Shown here piece by piece: positions 25,746-48,504 of a stretch of DNA of 64,000 nt. The stretch is from Setophaga petechia (Eukaryota; Chordata; Aves; Passeriformes; Parulidae): NCBI GenBank assembly GCA_024362935.1, contig JANCRA010000001.1:55993930-56057929 (forward strand), read 5' to 3'. The translations under genes were made by a program, and so were the position numbers. Under the pieces are notes generated by a model that saw only the letters and a program-made list of their open reading frames with translations, was not told the origin of the DNA and ran no database searches. Within the stretch, counting starts at the first letter, position 1. Every line of letters begins with the position of its first letter.

Positions 25746-28700
25746 TGTCATTCCTATGTTGCAGAGTATTTTGCCCTGGTTCTGGAAGTTGTGGCATAAA
25801 ATAATTATTGGCAGCTCTGTGCAGTCAGCCTCAAGCAGGCTCCAAAAGAGATGGGGAGCTTTCCTCACGCAAAATAGGCAACTCTGGAAGTTCAAGCCAA
25901 AAGGGAAAAGAGAATCTCTGACTATGATGCTTTTGCATACTGGAGAATTCCAGCATTTTATCTGTTGTCTGTTTTAGCTGCTTGTTCACCTTGCCTGTCC
26001 TCCTTCCCTCTAATTGTCAACTGCAAGGTCTTCTTGATGGGTCAAAATCGGTAGAACTTTTAAAAAGTTACATGCAATTTTTCTATTTTTCTCTCCTTCA
26101 AGAAAGACAATAGAGAGGATGCAGGGAAGTGTGACAGGATGGCATGCTAATACTGGCTCACTTATTTGTTAAACTGGACTCCGTGGATTTTGAGTAATTT
26201 ACTGCAGCTCTACTTAGCTTGCAAATTTTCCTAACAAATGAGATAAGTGAACCAGTTAATGGTTAATGCTGCCTTGGGGTTGGGATGGCTTCTTCCCCTG
26301 AAGATTTAACTCCATGCCATGAATTTGTTCCTTTGCCTGGACTGCACAGACCGCTGGAGTATGCACAAATCATTTCCAGATGGAGCAATGGTGGGCCAAG
26401 CCAGCACAGCTCTCCAGTACTGTCCTTCATTGCTTGGAGGAGTTTCATTTGGAGAATTCTCCTGGTATTGGAGCAATGACTCCCTGCTCCAAAGCTTTTA
26501 GGCAGTTCTTGTCTTGGCTAAGTGACCCAAGCACTGAAAATGACTTCTGACTGATCTGCTCCTTGATTCAGTGCTAAGGAAATAACTGCACCAGTACTTG
26601 CAGCAACAGCCTGCAGGTTTCTGTGCTCACATTCATTCACACGGCAAAGCTCTCTCCTGGCTGGGTCTCCTGTTGCCTGGGCCCACAGTTCTATCAACTC
26701 ATCTATGGCCTTAAAGATTCATTCTGGAGGCAGGATGGTATTTGTGTGCCAAACTCAGTTTTCATGGCTACCACTTGGTAGAAAATGTTGAAAGGAGAGG
26801 GAGAATATAAATCTTTGGTGTTAGCCTTGCAGGTGTGGCAGCTAGGTATGCTGGCTTGTCAGATGGTGAGGCTCTGATAACTTGGAGCTTTCAAGCTTTG
26901 GAAGTTGCTTCCATTTGTTTTGTTGTTGTTTTAAACCTGCAGTGCACGTTTGATCTTGTTCTGGTTGCTGTCCTCCAAAATTCTCAATGTGCTGCTCAGC
27001 TCTAGCTCTGTATGGTGGGGCTTTTTTTCCTTATAACTGAGGTTGTTTAAAAAGGCAGATATAAAGAAAAGGAATAATAGTCTTAGTGTCTCTTCCATCC
27101 AGTCCTGTGAGCCTGTTTTACCTGTAGGTGAGATGTTTTGAGACTCCTGTTACTCCTGGAGCTATGCAGAACCCAAACAAGAGGAAAACTTTTCTACTGA
27201 GAAGTGATACATTGAACAGAGGTAACACTAATCCAGACTTTCTCACGTCCCAGCCGTAGTCTGAAGGCAGTGGTGTGAGCTGAGCCAGATCAGATCTGGC
27301 TTTCAGGCTAACCACACTGCCTCTGAGGAATTCACTTGTGGGAACTGCTACCCACCAGATGGGTTTCCACATCAGCCCAGTTACACCAGTGCCAAGTACA
27401 GACTTGCACAGCCCAGTAGCCACGGCCCAGCTCGTTCTTCATCCTCGCTGCTGAGCAGAGCTGTGAACAATGCCCTCAGTACTGACTGCTTGGAAATGGA
27501 GAATAAAAGATGCTAAAATTAAAAAAAATAAAATACAAAGGAAGTCAGGCTTTTGAGATTGCTTGCTTTCCTGAAGGTGGCCTTTAGGCACCCCTCTTGT
27601 CTGGTAGCCATCTACCATGGCTTGGTAGATTTTGGAGGAGTGCAGTAATGTACTGTTGTGACAGGAAGGAGGACATGGAGTCCATTCTGGAGAAAGCTGG
27701 TTGCAGAATCCTTCTCTTGGCCTGGCAGCAGGATGCTCATTCTCCATGGGCATGCCTTCTGTCCTCTTTCATGGAACTGCTCTCCTGTCACAGCTGGGGG
27801 CACAGAGGAGTTAATCCTTAGGTTGGGTTACCTTCCCTTGCTTTGTGCTGGTTACTGTGGGCAGGGCCACAGACGTGTCAGTTTGCAAAAGCTGAGGCTG
27901 CTGATAGTGAATGCATGACATGGGCTGAAAATTGAGTGTGAATTAGGAAAAAAAAAAAACAAAAAAAGCTTTTTATGCAAAATAGCTTTGGCCTTGCCAT
28001 CACTGTGGGGCCAGAGATTGAATCCCTCGGCCTGGGGATTAAGGTTGGATGTGTTTGCTGAATAATTAATGGCCAAGCTGAGACTCCTGCCTAGCTGGGC
28101 TCAGCAGAAATTTATAGCCTGTAAGTCACTGGCCAGGGTGCAATGCTGTGCCTTGGCCAGCAGCACTTCCACTCTGGTGGGTGGAAAACCCTGGGGTTTT
28201 CAAACTGCTGAGGGTTAAGTGTTGTTCCAGCTGATCTTCATGGCAGGTTTCCTTCTGATGCCATCTTTTATGAGTGAAAGAAAAATCTCATTAGCCGATT
28301 TATCTGTTCTGTAATGAAAATACAGCTGCCACACTGCTTGCAGCTTTTGCTACCCAAGGCACTGTAATTGTGTCATAGAAGATACTTGGGCAGAAACTTG
28401 CCTTCCTTAATGCTGTCCCTTCTTCTCTTAACCCATTTCACAATTCTTACCTGGTTTGCAGTTTAAGGAGAAAAGTTGCTGACAGAGGGCCTGTGTAGGC
28501 TGTAAATGCACCAGTGCTAAACTGGGTTTCACTGAAAGTCTTCACTGGAGTTTCACCTCTTCTGCTGAATGTGCCTTGGACATTGTTTTCTACATCAGAG
28601 TCCAACAATCTGCCCTCATCTGTCCTTGCAGTAGCCACAGGTAAGTGCCAAATAAACTTCACCCTGTCAACATCTGCAATTAAAGTAAGAACACCTCAAA

Positions 28701-29909
28701 AACCTTATGGCAGGGCATGGTTTACCATGCACAATCTGTGACAGGAAAGAGCATTTTTTTCCACTCCTTTCTTAGTAATATTGTACTCCTCATGAACTCC
28801 CAGTCTCTGCAGATACCTGAGTGCCCCAGCTTGAGGTCAGGTTACAAGTTTTATTATGGTTTTAAGTAGTGATAGCATCATCTTATTTCTAGAACAGCAA
28901 ATGACAGATGCATCTGCTTGTAAACATATGGAAAATTTTTCTTAACACTGCTGATTCCCTACTATTCTTTCCTTCTGACAATTCAGCAAAGAGAAAGCAG
29001 GTGCAGGGATTTTTTTGGCAATAACAAAGTTCATACAACTTTGTTATTAAAAGACCAAAATGCAATTAAATGGTGGTTTTACACCACAGACCAGGCTTTG
29101 TGCAGAACTTGGTGGTGAATTGCTGAAAGAGTGTCCAGAACAAAATAAGATAGTTAGAAGGGGCAATAAAACTCCGGCTATCTTACTGTTATTACAACTG
29201 GAGAAGGTCAGACCCTGAGAAGGCAGGGTCAATGGGGAGACCTTGTGTATATAAAATACAATTTCTCTCAGGGCAAGAGGGATTCACTAACTTTGGTCAA
29301 TACGAAGAGCAGCAGGAGGTTAACGAAAACAGGAGCCCAGACTGGTCTGGCTGCTGAGGGTTTGTTTCTTCCAGTGGGATGCCCAGAGCAGTATCAGCAC
29401 GTGGTTTGTCAAGCCCAGGGAGCCAGGTGCAATGAAGCACACTGCTCATGTTGGACATTCCCTGCCCTGCAGCCTGAGGAGCTGCTCCTGCCCGAAGCCA
29501 TCGCAGGTGCGGTGACACCCGGAGCGGGCAGGGATTGCTGGAACCAACACTGCACTGGCTGAAGAGAGATGCTGCAGGGCATTTTAAGTTACTTTACACT
29601 GAAGTGTTCATGTCCAGGTGAAACGGGGCTCTGAGCACCTGGTCTAGTGGAAGGTGTCCCTGCCCAAGGCTGGAGGTTGGAACTGGATGATCTTTAAGGT
29701 CCCTTCCAACCCAACCCATTCTTTGGTTGTGTCTTGTTCCTGCATGAGCAGAAGTCGTGCCTCTAGGGATATCACTGCACCAGCAGCTAGCTGAGATTAA
29801 AATGCAAGAAATACTTGCAATCAAACCAGTTTAATTCATGTATATTTGTACAATTTGTATAAAAAAAAGGGAAAAAAAAAAGAAAAATAGGTACTTGCAG
29901 ACATTAACA
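25746..29909. other. intergenic region between convergent ARHGAP10 and NR3C2
   Basis: This is about 4.2 kb between the two predicted polyadenylation sites. Short open frames on both strands (up to about 105 codons, for example 29245-29562) have no recognisable domain. A CR1 fragment lies at 29601-29730 and a locally GC-richer patch at about 29390-29560. I see no exon, RNA gene or promoter that I can support. Confidence 0.7.
29601..29730 (+). mobile_element. CR1 LINE 3'-end fragment
   Basis: It carries recognisable CR1 3' sequence: GAAGTGTTCATGTCCAGGTG, a CTGGTCTAGTGGAAGGTGTC block, and GATCTTTAAGGTCCCTTCCA. Its tail (CCCATTCTTTGG) is diverged from the ATTCTATG form. It sits in the intergenic gap just beyond the predicted NR3C2 3' end. 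Confidence 0.92.
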
Positions 29910-29932
29910 TAAAGACCAAACAATATTTTCTA

Positions 29933-29938
29933 TTTATT
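29933..29938 (-). terminator. NR3C2: candidate distal NR3C2 polyadenylation signal AATAAA
   Basis: The + strand TTTATT reads AATAAA on the - strand, within TAAATAAATAG. It lies about 3.5 kb after the NR3C2 stop, near the end of a continuous AU-rich block. Sequence downstream on the - strand becomes T-rich and then enters a CR1 fragment. Confidence 0.45.
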
Positions 29939-30793
29939 TAAAAAGCTTTAAACATACAGAAGCAAACCCCTAATTATAAATGCATCATTATGCATAGATT
30001 TTACTGTTTACACCATACTGCTGGCTGCTTTTTTCATCCAGGAATCTATTTAAAGTCCAAGACTTAAACATTCCTCTGAGCTTCCTGGCCTCAGAACTGC
30101 TGTCTTATCAAGTCATTGACCTCCAGCTGAAAACATTGCTCTAAAAAAAGTCAAATCTTTAATAAACAATTAAAAGTGCATTAACTGTAGAATTTTTTAA
30201 TTTCATAAATGTTTAAACAAGTCAGTGAAAAACACCACCCTGTGAATTAGCTTTTTGCATGATTGATTGTAAAGTATCTTTTTAATAAGATTTTGATATT
30301 GCAAACTTTAGTCTTTTCTATTTTACTCCGTGCAACTGCTCAGTGGCACGATGTGTAGTATTCCTGAAATACCCGCTGCAGTACATTACACTATTTTACA
30401 TTTTAACTGTGTATACAATGCTCTTGCTGCATATCCCTGTTCCTTCTTACAACAAAATAATTTAGCTCAATGAACAAAAGCCCACTTTCTAAAAGCTGTT
30501 ATAGTTTGTCTTGTATTTTGCAGGAGACAAATGCCTATTTCATTCTAAACAAATTCAAAAGAACTTCCCGGTAGCTAAAAACTAGGGCTAGGTTTTGTGG
30601 TTTCTTTTTCTTTTTTCTGTACACAGGTTTAGATAAAAAAAAGTGATGGCTATTCTGCTTAAGTGTCCTTGATAAGAGAATACTGCCTCTTACAACATCT
30701 ATATCCAATTGTATCTATTACTTCAATGATGTCTAGCAAAAAAATAATAATCAATGAATGGTTTCATAAACAACAGGTGATTAAAGTAAAGGA

Positions 30794-30799
30794 TTTATT
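30794..30799 (-). terminator. NR3C2: candidate proximal NR3C2 polyadenylation signal AATAAA
   Basis: The + strand TTTATT gives AATAAA on the - strand about 2.65 kb after the stop. It may serve as an alternative cleavage site producing a shorter 3'UTR. Its use is inferred only. Confidence 0.35.
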
Positions 30800-31304
30800 A
30801 TAATCTGCTTACAGTTGTTTGCAAAGACAGACATACGTTTTTGCATAAAGATATAAATTGCTTTTTAAAACTAATTTAGTGTGTTTAATTATATGAAGTT
30901 TCTGTGAATTATGAATTGTACCAAACCAAGATTAAAAGTAATAAGGTACAAAAATAGGAGCAAACAGACAACAATTTGGACTGGGACAGGCATTTAACAG
31001 TGAAGTGTAGAATATGGCTTTGCTATTTTAGTCAAGCAAAGTTACTCTGAGACAGAAAAGGAGGCAGTAACTTTGTTAATATAAAAAGCTGCTGCAGACT
31101 GTATTCACCCAGAACCTGGCTTTGAAATCTTCTATTTTAGACTTTAAAAAAAAAACCTAAATGAAAAGATGGATGTATGACTGTGTCTTTACTGTAAACA
31201 ACCAGTCTGCATGCTGTATATCTCATGTTGGAAGTTTGGCTTTCATATTGCTGTGCAGGTCAGTATTTAAAGATCTGCCTATGAATTAGACTTCCAAAAT
31301 GCAA

Positions 31305-31335
31305 ATAATATATGTATGTATATATTTATATATAA
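31305..31335. repeat. TA/TATG microsatellite in NR3C2 3'UTR
   Basis: An irregular run of TA and TGTA units (ATATATGTATGTATATATTT and continuing). In the mRNA it would read as alternating UA, resembling Pumilio or AU-rich element-like sequence. Confidence 0.7.
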
Positions 31336-32935
31336 AAAACCTCTCTGAATACAGTCTTTACAGATTACCCATTGCATAAGGCAGGTGTCATTTAAAAAGA
31401 CAAGTAGCGTTGACTGTCTTCAGTGCACCACAGTGCACCTCCAAATTTGAGTTCAGAAAGGGTGTAGAATTCTTAATTCGATCACCATTGACAAGAAATG
31501 CTACATTCCAACCGGCCAAGGGACACACTATAGCTCAAAAATACCAGTGGCACCCAGAGAGAACACTACAGATTAGGACTCTGAAAAACTATTCTATTTA
31601 AACATGAGCATATGGTAGCAACAGTTGAGCCTCAGAAAAGTTCACCTGTCCTCTATTCTACTCCAAAATCTTGTAGTTGCTTATAAATTGTGAAATAGTG
31701 AAAATCACCTCAAAAATTCTTTTCTTTGCAGTCTTATTCTAGAGAAAACATTTTTGAGACAAAATCAGACCAACTGAGTCGAACTTGTAGTGTGCACATT
31801 CTTCTTGGATGTATCCCGATTATTACAAAAATGCTTACAAAATTACAGACACTTTTAGTTTATCACTAAAAATTCTACTCAGCTTATCTGCCCTTATCAT
31901 CCCTCACCATCCCTCTCACCAGTACAAATCTCTTTGATATACTTACTGTAATGATCTGCATGTTCCCTTCAGCATAACCAGAGATCAATCTCCCCCATCT
32001 GAAATAATAATCTGACCTTTTAAGATGTTTTATAGATCCAGTATTCAAAGGAAAATAACAAAACCGAAAACAAAACCAAACAATCTGGGAAACTTTAGTA
32101 AAAAAAGAAAAATCATTCAACGTGTTGCTTGCCCCTGTTCCCCTGAGAGAGAAAGGGAATAGAGGGCAAGAACTCACTAGATCATTAAGCTGGCAAAAGC
32201 TTTGGAGAGAGACCATAATTTGTCTTGTTAAATGAAACCTTGGTAAAGTGGCAAACACAAAAATGTGTCGTTTCCTACAGATATATGAAGCAGGAGTTCT
32301 AAGATGTGCTCAAGTCACATATGCTTGCAAGAGAGACAAAAGGGGAGGAAAATAGAGAGAGAAATAGAAAGGCTTAAAACACAACTGAAAAGGTTAAGCG
32401 TGGTTATTTACAACAGATACTGTAGGATGGTAAATTAGATATGATGCTAAAAAAGGCACAGCTTTCCCTTTCTTAAATACACTGTAAACGGTTCATTGTG
32501 CATGCAGAACATTTCACTTTACAAAAAAATTACCTTGTTTGTTTAGACAAAGATAGTACTTAAATAGTCTCCAGCAAAATAGAGTTCTTTCAAAAATACT
32601 TTCCCGTTCATCCTATTAACCATTAAAGATTTTTTTGTCTCATTTACAAAAGTTCCTTACACCTTATTTCAGGTCCTTCACAATTTATACATACAGCAAT
32701 GTACAGTACAGCAAAAGACTGCAAAAAATTATTTGTAAAGCCAGCACAATAGATACTATAAATTGATACCAGGGCATTTGTTTTTCACATCTTATCCTTT
32801 TGAATTAAATAGTAAATGGACACTTAACACAGTGTATATCATCTATGATGGGATAACATGGGATAACAAATGCCACAGGTGGGGATAACAGTATTCCACA
32901 CCAAATGTTCTGTTATTACTTTACACGTTAGGGTT

Positions 32936-32963
32936 TGTGTATATATGTGTGTGTATATATATA
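32936..32963. repeat. TG/TA compound microsatellite in NR3C2 3'UTR
   Basis: Alternating TGTGTA and TATATA units lie about 500 bases after the NR3C2 stop codon, on the - strand. It sits beside a long T run (32978-33009). Confidence 0.8.
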
Positions 32964-32977
32964 GCTTTTGTTTGTAA

Positions 32978-33009
32978 TTTTTTTTTGGTTTTTTTTTTTT
33001 TTTTTTTTT
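32978..33009. repeat. poly-T tract (internal poly-A in the NR3C2 mRNA)
   Basis: Nine T, GG, then 21 T on the + strand. In the NR3C2 transcript this is an internal A run about 445 bases after the stop codon and is a likely site of oligo-dT internal priming in cDNA libraries. Confidence 0.9.
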
Positions 33010-33451
33010 ACAAGAAAAGAATATTAATGCCCCATATTGACTTTACGTTTTATGTGCAAACCAAGGGTAAGCTTTAAAAAGTTCTCATTAGTTCTTGAAC
33101 CCTTTTAAAACAAGCAAACAATACCAGAAACTACATGGCATATTTAAAACTCCATCTGTTAAAATATCAAAATCAAAGAGTTATTGACTAGATATGGCTT
33201 TTCATCCAGAGGAACAGGAACATTTTCTAAGTGTTTTAGGGTTATGGGGTAATTTCCAAACATCTAGGTCTTGCCAAATCCAAGTCAACTGCTTTCCATT
33301 CCCCCAAACCCTTCGTATGATTTTAGACTATTCAGAGACTGCTGAACAAGTGTAAAGAGCATGTTTAAAATATGGTTTCTTGGGTCCTTCATGGGTGTGG
33401 AATAACACAGGGAAACTTAAGGCAAAGTTCTTCCATTTAAGACATTTTCTA

Positions 33452-33607
33452 TCACTTCCTGTGAAAGTACAGGGGCTTGGCATTCCCAGATTCCACCTTT
33501 GGTAGCTGGTCACTGATGATTTCCACCAGCATGGCTGGAAACTCTACTTTCAGTGCCTGAGACTCTCGGAAGGTGTAGAAGCAGAATTCCAATAAGTCAC
33601 TAACAAG
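33452..33607 (-). CDS. NR3C2: NR3C2 terminal coding exon (human exon 9), LBD helices 10-12
   Basis: The exon starts after a TTCTCTATTTCAG acceptor and codes for 51 residues plus TGA. The sequence begins [20 protein letters not shown] and ends [10 protein letters not shown], the mineralocorticoid receptor C-terminus. The Cys (codon 33583-33581) and Thr (33574-33572) correspond to human Cys942 and Thr945, which line the steroid pocket. The activation-function-2 helix 12, FPAMLVEII, is intact, with its Glu at 33523-33521 that clamps LXXLL coactivators. The frame joins the exon 8 end exactly at a codon boundary. The C-terminal PLYFHRK separates it from most other nuclear receptors, although the glucocorticoid receptor ends similarly; the hinge exon and neighbours decide for NR3C2. 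Confidence 0.97.
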   Translation of the reverse strand, partial: LVSDLLEFCFYTFRESQALKVEFPAMLVEIISDQLPKVESGNAKPLYFHRK

Positions 33608-45772
<12,165 letters not shown>

Positions 45773-46413
45773 TCACCCAGCACCACCCTGCTCCTACACC
45801 GCCTGCAGGGATGGCTGAGCTCACCTCGCTACCCAGCAGACCACGGAAAAGGAACAGCAATGAAATCATTTCAGTTTTGTCACTGATGTGAAGTGGCAAA
45901 AGCGTTTTAAAATGTATTTGAATTGTCAGTGTTTGCTCAGCTCTGCCCTGGCTGATGGAAGCGTGCCTGCTGAAGAGGTCAGAGCTGGTGCAACAGGGGA
46001 ACAAACCTACACCCACTGAATGCATGCTCTAGGTGATACACTCCCCCATCAAGTGACATCTCCTGTTCAAACACTGAAATATTCAAAAAACATGTGTTTT
46101 TTTCCTGAAGTAGTAATCTAAAACAATCCGGTTTAAAGGAATATATAAAAAAATGAACTCGTTCATTAACACAGACTTCTGCCTGTTAAATCATAAAATT
46201 ATTAGGATACACGACTTGTATCTTTAAATATACTTTCATAAATTTAACTTCAGACTTTGTCTCTGTTCTCTGAGGTAATCCTAGGCTAACCTATCCTGCT
46301 CAAGTTTCAGGCAGAATTAGTTAGAATTTTGCTAAATTTCTGAAGCTGCCATCTCAAATCACAACAGCTACAGAAAAGAGTCATTGAGAGTTGCCTGTCT
46401 CAGCAGAAACTGT

Positions 46414-46414
46414 G

Positions 46415-46460
<46 letters not shown>
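46414..46460. repeat. (AT)n(GT)n dinucleotide microsatellite
   Basis: About eight AT units pass directly into about thirteen GT units, which end TATGCAGG. This is a pure and long dinucleotide repeat, likely polymorphic, in NR3C2 intron 6. Confidence 0.95.
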
Positions 46461-46461
<1 letters not shown>

Positions 46462-48378
46462 CAGGTATGGAGACAAGGCCCTATAATTGTTCCATGGCCA
46501 CTACTCCTCTTTTTTTCAGTTGCTCAAAACCAATTGTCTGTATTTCTTCTAACAAATTTTTGTATAATTGGGGAATTGGATGAAGTTCAGCTCATTATTT
46601 TAACCAAGCAAATGCTTTTTCAAATATACAAATTGGCTGGTGAAAGAGAAGAATCATACTGTGTGCAAACAAAGACTGACATAATCTTCCTGGTGTTTTA
46701 TTGCACTGCTGCCAGAGCAATTTCATTTTCCTCTTTAATACTAATAAAGCGGACTCCCCATTGTTAGATGGGCTCTGCACTTTTCCCCTACTCCACCCTA
46801 TTTTCTTGAGACTAAGAACTTCCAGCTTCTTTTTTTTTTAATTACATTTAATAGTAGGAGTAATGCCATACGTATTTGTTTTTATTATGCATCATGGACT
46901 GCTCCCAGGAGGCTCTGAGGGATACACACTGAACTCCAAAGGCAAATGATTAATAAAGGACATTTGTATTTTAAATTCTACATTTTGAAGTGTATCTCAG
47001 CTGGCCAGAGACAGCAGCACTCCAAGTAAGAGCCATCTAGGACATCCATCATTACTTTTGCAGGACACCAAGGCTTGTTCCTATCTCTCCAGACTGAGAA
47101 TATAAAAGCCACTGCCACCATCCCTGTGTTTGACCTCTACAGAGAGAAGTGACAGATTTTTCATCAGAAACCACAAGCCACACAGCAAGAAAAGTAAAAC
47201 ATTATGATGTTTTGTCTCAGGTTTCTTATGCTTTTTTTTTGGTGGCAAAACACTTTCTGTGTTAACTGTAAAAGTGTTGACTCAAAAACTCGATTTTTTA
47301 TGTTGCATTGCACTTTTTATGACATCCAAATTTTCTGCCTTTTGTTTTTCTTTGAACTTGTTTTGCTTATATGTGGTTGCCTAAATAGAAGAATTTCAGT
47401 TACAGTCAGGGTTTTTTGGTTAGCTATTTCTTTCTCTCTTTTAAACATTAATTTTTATCTACTTACAAAAATTGATCTCTAGGCTTACCCTCAAGGAAAA
47501 CCTGATGGCATTGTTTGTAGTGAGATAAAATGATGCACAGAATGAGTTACTAAGTGATTTAATATACAGAAAACACATTATTTGAAATCAGTTTGCCACC
47601 TGAAAAATCAATTAAGTTGATTTATTACTTATTTACAAAATATTACCAACTAAAAATTATGTTAGTTAATTCATGACTCTGTTTAATGAAAGATAAGCAC
47701 TTTGTGGGAGTTTATGGTAGTCAACTTTGTATTTGGTTTTCAACCCCACACCGTGTGGAATAAGAGGGTACAGAGCTTTTGAAAAATTCAGATGCTGACA
47801 TTACAGATATCCAATACCTTGAGAGCAGCAACAAAATAAAGCAACAGAAATATGATAAAAGTCAAGAGGCACAGAGAAATTAAGGCATGTCAGCATAACA
47901 TGAGCAAAGTTATTTTTTTCCTCACCAAACACATCAGCTAAGAATAAATGCCATCAAGTCACCACAAATGCCTTTACCATCACAAGGGAAAATTAAAATG
48001 AAAAAAAAAAAAAGGCAAATCCCATCCAACCAAACCCACCTCTGACACAGCTCCTGCACTTCTCAACATGAAAAACGGAGGATATGAAGATCAGGAATAT
48101 AAGGGCAGGTATCTTTATGGGGACATTTAAGAAGGTAAGTACATTTAAGTAACAAAAAGCGTGGAGCCAAAGCTCTGAATCTGCTGTTTGGATAAGCATT
48201 CAGAAGTGGTGTCATTAGCTCAGTTCAGCTTAATCCTCCTTCATAATAATGCGCTTTAAACTTTACACCTTAAGTTAATCCATCTTAAGTTCCCCGAGTG
48301 TCTCCTTATAGGCTTAAAGTAATGCCCAGCTCACATTTGGTCTGACCTTTCCTGCAGCCCTGTGGATGGGCAGGGCAT

Positions 48379-48504
48379 CCAGCCATTCCCACTGTTACCA
48401 GCCATTCCCACCGCTGCCACCAGCCATTCCCACTGCTACCACCAGCCATTCCCACTGCTGCCAGCCCATCCCACTGCTACCACCAGCCTGTTTCCACTGC
48501 TCTG
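48379..48504. repeat. minisatellite, six units of 19 or 22 bp
   Basis: Six consecutive units begin CCAGCC and follow the pattern CCAGCCATTCCCACTGCTAC plus CA. Their lengths are 19, 22, 22, 19, 22 and 22 bp, and the last two are diverged. The short units lack one CCA/ACC triplet. Because units differ by three bases, the array can be open in one frame on both strands, but no gene is indicated. Confidence 0.9.

Larger units (their letters stand above)
29910..33451 (-). other. NR3C2: NR3C2 3'UTR (predicted extent)
   Basis: This is a long AU-rich non-coding stretch after the NR3C2 stop at 33452-33454. Mammalian NR3C2 mRNAs also carry a 3'UTR of several kilobases that contains miRNA and AU-rich control sites. 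Here the length of about 3.5 kb is set by the most distal AATAAA (29933-29938); a nearer one (30794-30799) would shorten it to about 2.7 kb. It contains TA/TG microsatellites and a 21-base T run that becomes an internal A run in the mRNA. The composition is more AT-rich than the flanking intergenic DNA. Confidence 0.6.

Noticed and set aside
29390..29560. GC-richer intergenic patch considered as a CpG island or promoter
   Set aside because: The length and CpG density by eye are too low, and no exon or transcript start can be tied to it.
46414..48504. Tandem repeats considered as a CRISPR-like array
   Set aside because: Units are contiguous without unique spacers, in a vertebrate intron. These are a microsatellite and a minisatellite.
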